Assembly: GCA_031308135.1 (NCBI GenBank)
Contig: JAHLJT010008756.1
Span: 79,314,130 to 79,378,129, forward strand
Direction: 5' to 3'
DNA: 64,000 bases
Source: Acheta domesticus
Taxonomy: Eukaryota; Arthropoda; Insecta; Orthoptera; Gryllidae
Part shown: piece by piece, positions 25,740 to 35,231 of the stretch
Layout of the letters: each line of letters begins with the position of its first letter
Numbering within the stretch: position 1 is the first letter of the stretch
The notes under the pieces: generated by a model
Databases searched by the model: none
Seen by the model: only the letters and a program-made list of their open reading frames with translations
What the model was told of the DNA's origin: nothing
Made by a program: the position numbers and the translations under genes

Positions 25740-26725
25740 GCAGAGCGTGCTGTCGGAAAATATGTAAGAGACAGAGAGAGAGAGAAAGAAAGAAAGAAAT
25801 AGAATAGTTAAAAGAAGGAAGGAATATTAAGTTGGAAAAAATTAATACGAAAAGGTTGGAAAAATCGGGAAGAGAGGAATAGGTAGGCCAGTTAGAGATA
25901 ACCGCACATAGCTATATGGGATAATTATTTACCCTGAAGTATAAAATGAAATGACAGAATATAAGGTAACTAAATACTTAAACTAAACAGCGATTTTGTT
26001 TCACTTATAAAGAGTTGATATTGCATGAAAAACATGTAAATCCATTTTCTTGGAAGATCGGTTTGTTACATTTGAAGCATGCATTTTTGTATGTACTATT
26101 GTTCTTTTACTTTGGATATATACATTCCATCACAGTCGTTCAATTTTTTCTTTGCTAGTACGCCAGTTTATAATTTTATCAGTATATTGTAAATAGTATC
26201 AAGACAGTTTTTATGAGCGAGTGCAAAATGAGAGTTCTTTGGGGGAGTCGTATTTACACTCCTACATACATACACGTATGCAGAGCTATTTCCTTATCCC
26301 GAGTTCTAATTTACCTTACGAGCGTGCCAGTCGTACAATAATACATGCGACAGACAAACCCTAATCTCAAAGGAGAATACACAAAATTTCACGCTCGCGA
26401 ACTTTTATTGTCGAAAACTCCAAAGGAAAAACGAAAGACATGAGGTAGCATATTACCCCTATACCCATATGAGGGTTAAACAGGAATTTGGAGAAAGGGA
26501 ATGGAGATGAGAGAGCAGGGGGAGGGGGAATGAAAGATAGAGAGAAGAGAGGTGGCGGAAGTGTGAGAGGGAGTGCTTTGCACAGGGTGCAATAGAACAA
26601 AGAAACGACACAGCAGTGTGGTTGTGAGAGGCGAAAACTCTACAGAAGTTGGTAGTAATGATGGTGTTGAGACCGGCTGAAGGGGCTCAGGGCATCAACT
26701 GATGTCAATACAACGGATGTCATCA
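25740..26725. other. Non-coding stretch with GA-rich tracts
   Basis: GAGA/GAAA microsatellite-like tract at about 25,768-25,800 and purine-rich DNA at 26,490-26,575. No gene is recognised. Confidence 0.4.
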
Positions 26726-26729
26726 ATTG

Positions 26730-26828
26730 ATGCCTATGATAAAAAGCATGCACTATACTTACGGGACTGATGATTATGTCAGTTGGTGGGCGAGGAAACC
26801 CGAAATAATCAATCAATCAATCAATAGT
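26730..26828 (+). repeat. TGATT-tailed repeat, tail-only fragment
   Basis: The tail block TTACGGGACTGATGATTATG followed by CCCGAAATAATCAATCAATC matches the 3' end of the fuller copies at 26,895 and 31,510. Only the last part of the element is present, as expected for a 5'-truncated retroposon. It lies immediately upstream of a longer copy. Confidence 0.55.
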
Positions 26829-26894
26829 AGTGACAATGGCAGTGGTTGTGGAATGAAGAGGTGAAGGTACGGTAGCGACAAGGCCGAATTTTGT

Positions 26895-27190
26895 TATTCA
26901 TATTTGTATTTGGCCATTATATGTCCTATCCTCACCCCTTTACACCCACACACTAAAATGCACGCATCTATCACACACGCCGGTAGACAGGTCGGGGGCT
27001 TATATTGTCCCGGCTGGGACGGTGCTTCGCTAGTGGGAGATACCTGGTAGAGAAAACCCCGTTAGTCGACGCCGGATCTCGCCATCAAGCGAGGAAAGAT
27101 CACCGCCTCCTCCCCACGAAAAAAATATTCACTACACGGGACGAATGACATCAATAATTGACGCACCCGGAATCACAATCAATCAATCGT
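26895..27190 (+). repeat. TGATT-tailed retroposon-like repeat, copy 2
   Basis: Contains the family blocks GGCTGGGACGGTGCTTCGC, GATACCTGGTAGAGAAAACC, GACGCCGGATCTCGCC, GCGAGGAAAGATCACCGCC and the terminal CCCGGAATCACAATCAATC. Orientation matches copies at 20.3, 31.5 and 43.5 kb. Confidence 0.75.
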
Positions 27191-27307
27191 CGCCGTTTGA
27201 TCCCGGGGTTCCTAGTCAGTCACCCAATCAGTAACCCACGATATCTCGAATTCTCCTAACCTTCGTAACGTCACACAATTAAAGAATTCTCTAGCGACTC
27301 AGGATTT

Positions 27308-27442
27308 GCTGTCGTGATCTTTCAATACAACCACACCAACATTCGCCTGGATTACCGAGGGAAACCACGAAAACATCGGTCAGAATGGCCAGCGCGAGAA
27401 TTGAACCCGGGCCTCTCAAATGCAAAGTTAGCGCGCTACGCC
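27308..27442 (-). mobile_element. tRNA-derived SINE fragment
   Basis: On the minus strand: an A-box-like GGCGTAGCGCGCT, then a B-box-like GGTTCAATTCT (about 27,398-27,408), then a conserved body word TTCGTGGTTTCCCTCGGT and GGCGAATGTTGG. The same body words follow the tRNA head of the SINE at 49,190-49,437 on the plus strand, written TTCGTGGTTTCCCTTGGT and GGCGAATGCTGG. The shared central block indicates related SINEs. I recall similar central words from insect SINEs but cannot verify a named family here. Confidence 0.7.
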
Positions 27443-27639
27443 TTAAGTTTCATCGCTCGGTAGCACTAGATACGAAGCTACGGTACGAGATAAAAAAATA
27501 TGTGTTCTGAAACAAGAGTTCACGTGCGAGACATTTTTCTTGTCAGCTTGAGCCAGCAGACGCTCGTCCGACCAGAACGAGACCAATTGTATAGGTAAAA
27601 CAAACACGTCTACCGACTGGGGTCTATGAGCCCTTTTGG

Positions 27640-27860
27640 GGTAGGGTAAGGGCGCAGAGCGTGCGCAAGGCAGGAGGATCCATTGGGGCTTCGGGGCCCA
27701 GCGCCGCGTGACGCGGCGCGGAGTCTCCATTGTGAACCTTATGGCCCGTGAAATGCTCATGCGGGAAAGGCGGAGGATAGACGAGTGAGGGTGAGCAGGC
27801 GGCGGCGCGCTGTGGCTGCGGGCTGTGGGCTCCCAGCTGGTGGTGAAAGTTGTTTTGAGG
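27640..27860. promoter_or_regulatory. CpG-rich block beside the 14-bp minisatellite
   Basis: CG-dense segment immediately upstream of the minisatellite; minus-strand frames run through both. No domain or promoter element was recognised. Confidence 0.25.
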
Positions 27861-27973
27861 AAGGCAGTGGCGGAGGGAACAGACCTGAGCGGGGCAGGGA
27901 GAAGCATGGGTGGAGGTAGATTGGGAGGCAGAGTATAAATGATAGGATTCGGGAATCGGGGTTCGAGTGTTGG

Positions 27974-28180
27974 GGTCCGAGAGACCGGATCCGAGAGTCC
28001 GGGTCCGAGAGTCCGGGTCCGAGAGTCCGGGTCCGAGAGTCCGGGTCCGAGAGTCCGGGTCCGAGAGTCCGGGTCCGAGAGTCCGGGTCCGAGAGTCCGG
28101 GTCCGAGAGTCCGGGTCCGAGAGTCCGGGTCCGAGAGTCCGGGTCCGAGAGTCCGGGTCCGAGAGTCCGGGTCCGAGAGT
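27974..28180 (+). repeat. 14-bp minisatellite, GGGTCCGAGAGTCC, about 15 units
   Basis: The unit GGGTCCGAGAGTCC is repeated with almost no divergence; only the first units and the last differ (GAGACCGGATCC at the start, GAGAGTACGC at the end). Because 14 is not a multiple of three and the unit has no stop in any frame on either strand, several frames stay open across the array and yield a 14-residue repeat. The overlapping 247-, 193- and 153-codon minus frames are therefore artefacts. High unit identity suggests recent expansion or active homogenisation. Confidence 0.95.
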
Positions 28181-28424
28181 ACGCATGCAGTGACCAACTT
28201 TCCATGTGTAAAATACAAGGAATGACGTAGGAAATCCTAGAACATCATCTCGGGCAAGAGATAGTCTAGTTAATGAAAGTACTAAAAACTAAGTTCCTTC
28301 GGTGTGAACTCATAAACTAACCATGTAACCATGACCATCTGTACTACGACAACTGTACCATCAGTTATTATTTCATATTTAAAATTTTTCAAAATTATAA
28401 TTATGAAAAATTTTCATTCACAAA
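28181..28424. other. Non-coding stretch
   Basis: AT-rich; nothing recognised. Confidence 0.3.
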
Positions 28425-28541
28425 GAAAACATCGGAAATGTAAAAACATCGAGAACAAAACATCGATGTTAAAAAACATCGGCTTTAATATATTGATGTT
28501 TAAAACATGACTTTTTTTCAAAACATCCACATGGACGTCGC
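28425..28541 (-). mobile_element. Possible hAT-like transposon end with subterminal CGATGTTTT repeats
   Basis: Read on the minus strand from 28,541, the sequence begins TAGAGATGCGACG and is followed by five or more GATGTTTT words (most as CGATGTTTT) all in one orientation within about 110 bp. Some hAT elements begin TAGAG(A/T)TG and carry short repeated subterminal motifs bound by the transposase. No opposite terminus or transposase was found, so this is a candidate solo end. A second TAGAGATG word on the minus strand at about 28,980-28,987 may mark another end. Confidence 0.35.
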
Positions 28542-29326
28542 ATCTCTACGACGGATCCGTCAAAGACGTGACGCCGGAGCGGTGCAGCGCGCCGTGGGGT
28601 GGCGCTGACGGGCACAAGAAGTGGGCGCCGACGAGGAAAGAGCTGTCGAACGCCGCGGGGAATTCGTTGGTTTAACACTTCGGAATCTTTGCCGCCGACT
28701 AGTTTTTCCCCTCGGCTTCTGAGAATTCGGATTTGATGGGACAGGCGGATATATAAAAGGATATGAAGCAGCGAAAATACTTACCATGATGAGGCTACGT
28801 ACAAAAAGAAAATGTTGACTCTTTTCATCGCACAATTCATGTAATGAAAAAAGGGGAAAAGCAAAAGTTTCAAGAATTTAGTAATTGTATTACAGTACAA
28901 TTTCATTATGTCTGTGTAAGAGAGAAACTATTTAATTAAATTATTTCAAATTTGGAAAGTAGTGTTTCCCGGATTGACACATCTCTACAAGAAAAGGTAG
29001 GGTAGTTAAAACTATAAAAATTAGCGTTATATCGCAAATTTCTTCGTTTTAGTTTTATTAATTATTACTCAACAACTACTCATTTCTTTTTAACTCATGT
29101 TATTGCTTAAATATCTCAAATCCAGGAATAAATTGCATTAAGGAAGAAAATTCTATCTGTAATAATAGAAAGGTAGGCGTTCAAAGATACGTTTGAAATT
29201 TTGCAGCTAAAAAGTTCAGAGCCTTTAATGAAAATCACATTCTTATAAATATACACATTCTCTTATATTCGAACAATAAATGTACAAAAAAATTGCAGAA
29301 AATTTTGACAAGTCACAGGAGCTTCA
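28542..29326. other. Short CpG-rich patch followed by AT-rich non-coding DNA
   Basis: A CG-dense patch covers about 28,542-28,660; the rest is AT-rich with no recognised feature. A minus-strand frame over the patch has no domain. Confidence 0.3.
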
Positions 29327-29453
29327 TTCTCAAAAGGAATATATATTAAATATTTCCTAAATTAGATATTACTCCTGACGTATTTCTTCAGTTTCAGATC
29401 AAAAGCAACTAATTTTGGACAGAGTCGTGCGTGACAAATGCTTGCATCCATCC
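29327..29453 (+). repeat. 127-bp direct repeat, copy 1
   Basis: Identical over 127 bp to 30,514-30,640, beginning TTCTCAAAAGGAATATATAT and ending CTTGCATCCATCC. The copies are 1,187 bp apart in direct orientation. The ends are not TG..CA, so a miniature LTR element is not directly supported. The identity contrasts with the diverged state of other repeats in the window. Confidence 0.95.
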
Positions 29454-30513
29454 AGACATCCCAATTTTTTGATACAAAATTGTCTATACTCTCCATCTTA
29501 ACAATTTTTAAATCTGCATTAATAAACCTTAATACTGACGTATGTGCAGTTATAGCTCAAAATAATCTTCAACACAGACTTAAATACCAATACTTCGCGA
29601 TCGTGTTATTTGGATGATTTGAATTTCTTGTTTTCCATACACTATTGTATAGAGTGGGAAAGTAAAAATACAGAAATCCCAACCATTGGAAACACTGCGA
29701 TAAACGTTTTCCTTAAAAAACTCGATCAGGTTTTTGTCCAGTTTCCCTGATCCATTGAGCAAATGCTGAGATGGCCCCTTGTTTTGCTTCTGGACGTAAA
29801 TGTAGCTTCACTGTGCGCACGTTTTGTTGAGCACTCCTTTTTCTTGTAGTTCATTTACAGTTGAAATTGATTTTCTATAACTCGGGAAAAACATTTTTCA
29901 AATATCTTTATTTTTCTAAAATAATTATTTTCTAAATTCATTTTTTCGTTTGTTTTTTTTTTAAATAAAATTTCTGGCCCTCAAGAAAATGTGCGCAGGT
30001 AAATTTCTTTCCCCACACGTCATATACAGTTTTTACTGTTTTTTGACAAATAAATAAATAAATAAACGTGCCTTCTTGCAATGAGCGCTCTCAAAGAGTG
30101 GTTTTATGAATTCACCAAAAATTCATTTGAGTGTCAAAAAAGTACTACGATCCTTGCTGTCATGGACTTTTCCAAGTAGTGTTGGAGTTGTGACAGAATC
30201 ATTTTGGGCACGGATACTCTAAAGCTTGCAACACATCAAAGGGCTTCTACGTAACAGAAATCTGGTAGGTATGGAAAGATGTGTAACTGTAGAGGAAAAC
30301 AATGACCATACAGAAGTAGGTAGAATGTCGAAAAGTAAAAAACGATCAAGAGCGGAAATGTGAATTCAAGCAGTAATACTTTTTAGATTGTCTGTCTGGG
30401 AGACGACACGTTCTAGGAACAGTTGATAACGTTTCTGCTGTCACACTACTTCCTTTCAAGAATCTATTTTCTCCTGTCACGGAAGCGTACACTTTCAAGA
30501 ATATTTCTTTGAC
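29454..30513. other. Spacer between the 127-bp direct repeats
   Basis: AT-rich, with a short (AAAT)n run at about 30,047-30,063. No domain was recognised in any frame. No primer-binding-site-like or polypurine-like signal was clear next to the repeats. Confidence 0.4.
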
Positions 30514-30640
30514 TTCTCAAAAGGAATATATATTAAATATTTCCTAAATTAGATATTACTCCTGACGTATTTCTTCAGTTTCAGATCAAAAGCAACTAAT
30601 TTTGGACAGAGTCGTGCGTGACAAATGCTTGCATCCATCC
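30514..30640 (+). repeat. 127-bp direct repeat, copy 2
   Basis: Perfect second copy of 29,327-29,453. After the shared CATCCATCC end, copy 1 continues AGACATC while copy 2 continues GTTAGG, so the duplication boundary is sharp. Confidence 0.95.
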
Positions 30641-31315
30641 GTTAGGAAGGCGAACGAGACTGATAAAAATCTACAAAAAGGAACGACAACTATTTGAACA
30701 ATCTAAGACTAGGAATATGGTAACAGATGTTCAAAATGAACAAACGATAACAAAAATTGCTGAAAATGGTTACAGAAGAGAATAGGAGAATATCATAAAA
30801 GGAAAGACGAGTAAAATGATGTAACGAGATGTAAAATGATGACGAGTAAAAGAAGCAGAGAGCGTCAAAGAGAAAGCTTTCAAGGCACGATGAGCAGTTG
30901 ATAGTATAGCAGAACCATAGAGGAAATACTAATATCTTTACCTGAAGATAGAAAATTAAAAAATTCAGCAGCTTTCGAGGAGACAATGATGTAAAGACGA
31001 AGAGTGAAAGTGCAAGAAAAAGTAATGGTAACAAAAACATGTAGCAAATTCTAGAGAGAATGTGGTGGCTGAAACGCTGAGCAAAAGGAGGGCTGGTGAG
31101 GCGGTTGAAGCCTCTGCCTGAAAACTCTAAGCTCCCTACTGGACTCACGTCATGTGGCAGCGAAATTAATGTAAGTAGTAATGTGTGTAAGGCAAGCGGA
31201 GGAGACAGTGATGAGAAAATAAAGATCGTGAGAAGCCTACGACCTATTTGTCAGGATATTGCTCCGACATTTGCCTTACAATGACGCAAGAAATCACGAA
31301 AAACAACAAATCGGA
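30641..31315. other. Purine-rich non-coding stretch
   Basis: The plus strand is rich in GA words. The 152-codon minus-strand frame is Phe/Leu/Ser-rich with no domain and follows from this bias. Confidence 0.35.
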
Positions 31316-31450
31316 GCCAGTCGGCCAACTGAATTTGAGCCAGCCCAACTCTGGGTTCTCCCAGTCATCAATCAACTGATTCAAGTCATTGCCTTGCCTG
31401 TGACTGGTAAATCCTTGGGTTTGAGTCCCGATGGCGGACGGTGGCTAAAT
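31316..31450 (+). mobile_element. Possible tRNA-like SINE fragment
   Basis: A B-box-like GGTTTGAGTCC lies at 31,418-31,428, preceded by CTGTGACTGGTAAATCC that could be a degraded tRNA anticodon arm. The A box is not convincing. It lies just upstream of a TGATT-tailed repeat copy. Confidence 0.3.
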
Positions 31451-31509
31451 AGCTAGATGGAATTCAGACATTGAAGGAGGTCATTTTCTGTGGAGTGCTC
31501 TTTATCGGC

Positions 31510-31885
31510 AATTTTCCGTGGTCTCCCCGATCAACACCAATCGAATGCAGGAGCAGTATCCAAACAAATGGGTCACGGACCGCACGCGATGTTTCCTTCC
31601 TCTTTCTCGTCCTTTTCCCATCCCTAACTTACAAACACACTATAGGCACTACTCTATCACATATGTCGGGAGCTTAGAGCTTCTCCCTGCTGGAGCGGTG
31701 CCCCGCTGGTGGTTGATACCAGGCTGAAGAAAATCCCCGCAAGCCGACGTAGGTCGGAACCGGATCTCACCCCCAGCGCGGAAGATCACCAACCCCTCCA
31801 ACCACAAAAAAGCTACATTTACAGGAGTAATAATCTTAGCAGTTGACGGTCTCGGAATCATTAACCAAACAATCAAAAAATCCCT
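31510..31885 (+). repeat. TGATT-tailed retroposon-like repeat, copy 3 (most complete plus-strand copy)
   Basis: Carries the whole block order: TTTTCCGTGGTCTCCCCGAT, GGGTCACGGACCGC, TTCCTTCCTCTTTCTCGTCC, ATGTCGGGAGCTTAGAGCTT, GTTGATACCAGGCTG, GTCGGAACCGGATCTCACC and a final CTCGGAATCATTAACCAAAC. The reverse complement of 47,446-47,850 follows the same order, which fixes the element length near 400 bp. Confidence 0.75.
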
Positions 31886-31922
31886 ACCATCAACCGCACA
31901 GCGACAATGACAATGCATCCAC

Positions 31923-32225
31923 TGAATTGAATTGCCTTATTTTACGTGGCGAGACTCAGGCCATGGGGCCTGCTCTTCCGTCTAACCAAGCAAATGTCGC
32001 TACGCTCCTTTCACCATCAAGCTGAGAAAGAAGGTAATTTTTGGGCGACGAAATAGGCGACTTGAATTTAGCTCAGAGGCGTCATTTAGGCTTGAGGATC
32101 TTTTACATGCAGTAAATCTACTAACATTGCACAGCCGGCTTTCCTTCCCCTCCTAAGAAAGACGTACGAAGGATTTTTTCGCCCTTAAAACTCCCATACG
32201 CTGACCGTTACACCATCACCGCTGC
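31923..32225 (-). mobile_element. tRNA-derived SINE, copy 2
   Basis: Second copy of the 5,854-6,209 element, in the same orientation. It retains TACGTGGCGAGACTCAGGCC and TTTAGCTCAGAGGCGTCATT. The tRNA-like head is shortened: the stretch containing the B box in copy 1 is missing between CGCCCTTAAAACTCC and CATACGCTGACC, so this copy should not drive Pol III transcription by itself. Confidence 0.75.
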
Positions 32226-32700
32226 TACTGAACCGTGAACCACAGAACCATGGCAACCGCGCGTGGAAGACCGTGGAAGTGGCGCGAGCGTCCCGGTGTA
32301 AGGTATATAGGTGTGTCAACTAGCCGCCTTTGGGGCAAATTTTCTGATGCCAGTTTGAAGCTAGTTCCTCCTGTCCGCACGGTGCGCACGATCGGTTTGG
32401 GTCACGGTGTAAGATACACATCTTAAGATGACACCTTAAACTGTGGCTATTACATAGTTAAACAAAACATTACCTACCCATTTTCGGAACTGTTCGCTCT
32501 AGGCTTTACCAATTCCACCGCGAAACAACAAATCACTGATTTGAAATTTGAAATCAGCTGGCCACAGAGCTGTCGAATGGATCACGACCAAACACGACCT
32601 TGCCCAAATGAGACCTAAAGATCGCAGCGCTTTCATGCGAGAACTGTGAGAACTAGCCTCACATAAGCTTCAGTTTCAGACTGGGAGTGGACACACCTCT
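32226..32700. other. Non-coding stretch
   Basis: Nothing recognised; it leads into a CpG-rich block. Confidence 0.3.
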
Positions 32701-32704
32701 ATAT

Positions 32705-33296
<592 letters not shown>

Positions 33297-33628
33297 ATCC
33301 GCTTTGTCACCCGCGCCGCCGCCGCCACGGCTGTCGCTTCACTCGCCCGGCGCAAGAGGACGCCACGAGGCGCAAGGAGGAAGCGACCGAGACGGGGAGA
33401 AAGCAACGATGAAATTGTGCGCACGAGAGAACGAACGTCTTAGTGGAAACGCCAGAAGAATTACTGCAGTGAATGAGCATTTAATCTTGCTTTCTCTTCT
33501 AATATTTAAATAAATGGCAGACGTGGTTCGTAGGCTATAATAGTGGCACAACTCAAACTAGTGGTGCTACAACACCACATACATCCCTTTATTTCCAAAT
33601 TTGCAATTTTCGAAAATTCTGGGAATTG
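33297..33628 (+). repeat. 332-bp tandem unit, copy B
   Basis: Starts ATCCGCTTTGTCACCCGCG and runs to the start of the identical words in copy C, giving the period of 332 bp. Its 3' half is almost identical to copy A. The 69-codon plus frame in it is repeated with small changes in A and C and shows no domain. Confidence 0.92.
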
Positions 33629-33905
33629 ATCCGCTTTGTCACCCGCGCCGCCGCCGCCACGGCTGTCGCTTCACTCGCCCGGCGCAAGAGGACGCCACGA
33701 GGCGCAAGGAGGAAGCGACCGAGACGGGGAGAAAGCAACGATGAAATTGCGCGCACAAGGAATGCACGAGAGAACGAACGTCTTAGCGGAAACGCCAGAG
33801 GAATTACTGGAGTGAATGAGCGTTTAATCTTGCTTTCTCTTCTAATATTTAAATAAATGGCCGACCTGATTCGTAGGCTTTAATAGTGGCACTCAAACTA
33901 GTGGT
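33629..33905 (+). repeat. 332-bp tandem unit, copy C (truncated)
   Basis: Aligns with copy B from ATCCGCTTTGTCACCCGCG to CTAGTGGTGCTA, with a 14-bp insertion near 33,756 and a small deletion near 33,888. It then diverges into AT-rich DNA that still resembles the family seen at 6.9-7.9 kb. Confidence 0.88.
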
Positions 33906-34149
33906 GCTAGAAAATACACATCACATTTACACATATACAAAATACACTAATTTGAAAATTCAAATTTTCAATTTTCAAAAATTCAGGGACTTCAACGAAA
34001 TAAACCTGCCCCATTCTCTTCAGCATTCCTTCTTCTATCCGTTGAAAATATGAAATAAAAAAATTGGAATGGGTTTTGAGAAAAAATGTTAAGAAAACTA
34101 TTTAAGTTGCCTCTACTTTGTGCAAAATTACACGAAAACTACTATATTT

Positions 34150-34530
34150 TCGAAAAAGTTATCATGATCTCATTTAAAGAGACATCTTTAAAGCAATAGA
34201 TTCAAAAAGTTAGGAATTTCAAAGAACATTAGACTTCCACTACTCTCTTAAGCGTCCATTACGCTATCCGAAGACAAAGTTTTATGAAAATGTTTAGTGA
34301 CATTTCTGAGAAAATTTTGAAAATATTTTGAGGCTTCATGTAAAGTACCCAAAAAATCAAAATTTTGAAACTCTTAAAGCCTGGAGTTCATTCAGATCGA
34401 TGGAGGAATAAAAATTTTGAAAAAAATCCGCTGGACGGTTTAGGTGCTAGCGTTGATCCTATATGGACGTTTTGCCGTCAATCGATGTTCATGTATCGAG
34501 GACCCACAAAACATGGATTATGGTTCAAGG
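34150..34530 (+). repeat. Dispersed repeat, copy 2 (partner at 7.6 kb)
   Basis: Shares CTCTTAAGCGTCC, GGCTTCATGTAAA, CATTCAGATCGATGG and GACCCACAAAA in the same order as 7,560-7,860. It lies just downstream of the tandem units, whose terminal word CTAGTGGTGCTA also precedes copy 1 at about 6,926, so the tandem unit end and this repeat may belong to one larger family. Confidence 0.6.
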
Positions 34531-34813
34531 ATTCTATCCATATTTAGCAAGAGGATGTATCCACTTTTTCGTTTCCAGAGTCCAGCAATAAAAGTTTTTC
34601 CTTCAAAAATTCGCCGTTATCCGACACAGGATTACATATCTTTCTCTTCTTATGAAGTATCTTTGTACAGGGGAGTAAGTAAAAATGCGGTATGACGAGT
34701 TTGATGTTTCACCTTGTATTGAAATGCACCATTCTTGCATATACGCATCATCCTTGAAACATGATGCATTTACGACCACTCTAAGCCCGATTATACGACC
34801 CCTCCCATACCTC

Positions 34814-34826
34814 GTTACTTAGCAAC
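34814..34826 (+). promoter_or_regulatory. RFX X-box-like palindrome
   Basis: GTTACTTAGCAAC has the two inverted half-sites (GTTAC and GCAAC) with the short spacer typical of X-boxes bound by RFX factors, which control ciliary genes in animals. It sits in a small CG-containing patch about 0.4 kb upstream of a consensus splice donor. A 13-bp match can occur by chance, so this is a candidate only. Confidence 0.25.
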
Positions 34827-35179
34827 GTCGCCCAGGCGGGGTACAGCCCTAAAACAGGATGAAAAGAGGCAGGAGTTGAAAAAGTGGCAGTACAGTTGTT
34901 GGTGAGAGTTCTGTCAGTGCAGTTGGTGTTAAGAGGCCAGGCAGAGTAGTTGTAAGAAGCCGTGCTGTCGAGAGATCCCTTTCCGGGAAACTCACATGCC
35001 CGAACGGAGGTATTTGAGCCACAACACTAGTCTGGGACACTAGATCAGCGCAGCTATGCCATTGCCACCACTTCGAGACTGATCTTCGACGCGCCGAGAT
35101 CCGCAAACTGGCTGTGGTTTCCCGCGGGGCCCGTGGCTTACGCCGCAGAAGTTGGATTAAGTGGACTACTTCCCCTCAG

Positions 35180-35231
35180 ATGGTGCTGATGGTGAGGATT
35201 GTCTACCAAACGTTGACAAGGAACCTCGTCG
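35180..35231 (+). other. Candidate short exon bounded by splice-like signals
   Basis: A pyrimidine-rich acceptor-like CTTCCCCTCAG precedes 35,180, and a strong donor, CG followed by GTAAGT, begins at 35,232. The 52-nt interval is open from an ATG at 35,180 (starting Met-Val-Leu-Met) and also in another frame that gives an acidic peptide (Asp-Gly-Ala-Asp-Gly-Glu-Asp). The first frame is open upstream to 35,018. No domain is visible and no partner exon was identified. It could equally be the end of a 5' exon that starts near the X-box-like site, or chance. Confidence 0.2.

Noticed and set aside
27443..28218. 247-, 193- and 153-codon minus frames
   Set aside because: All pass through the stop-free 14-bp minisatellite; the common repeat peptide is a property of the array.
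29327..30640. LTR retrotransposon with 127-bp LTRs
   Set aside because: Repeats do not start TG or end CA, no primer-binding or polypurine signal was seen, and the interior has no coding remnant.
30690..31148. 152-codon minus frame with hydrophobic stretches
   Set aside because: The plus strand is purine-rich, which forces Phe/Leu/Ser codons on the minus strand; no domain or splice support.
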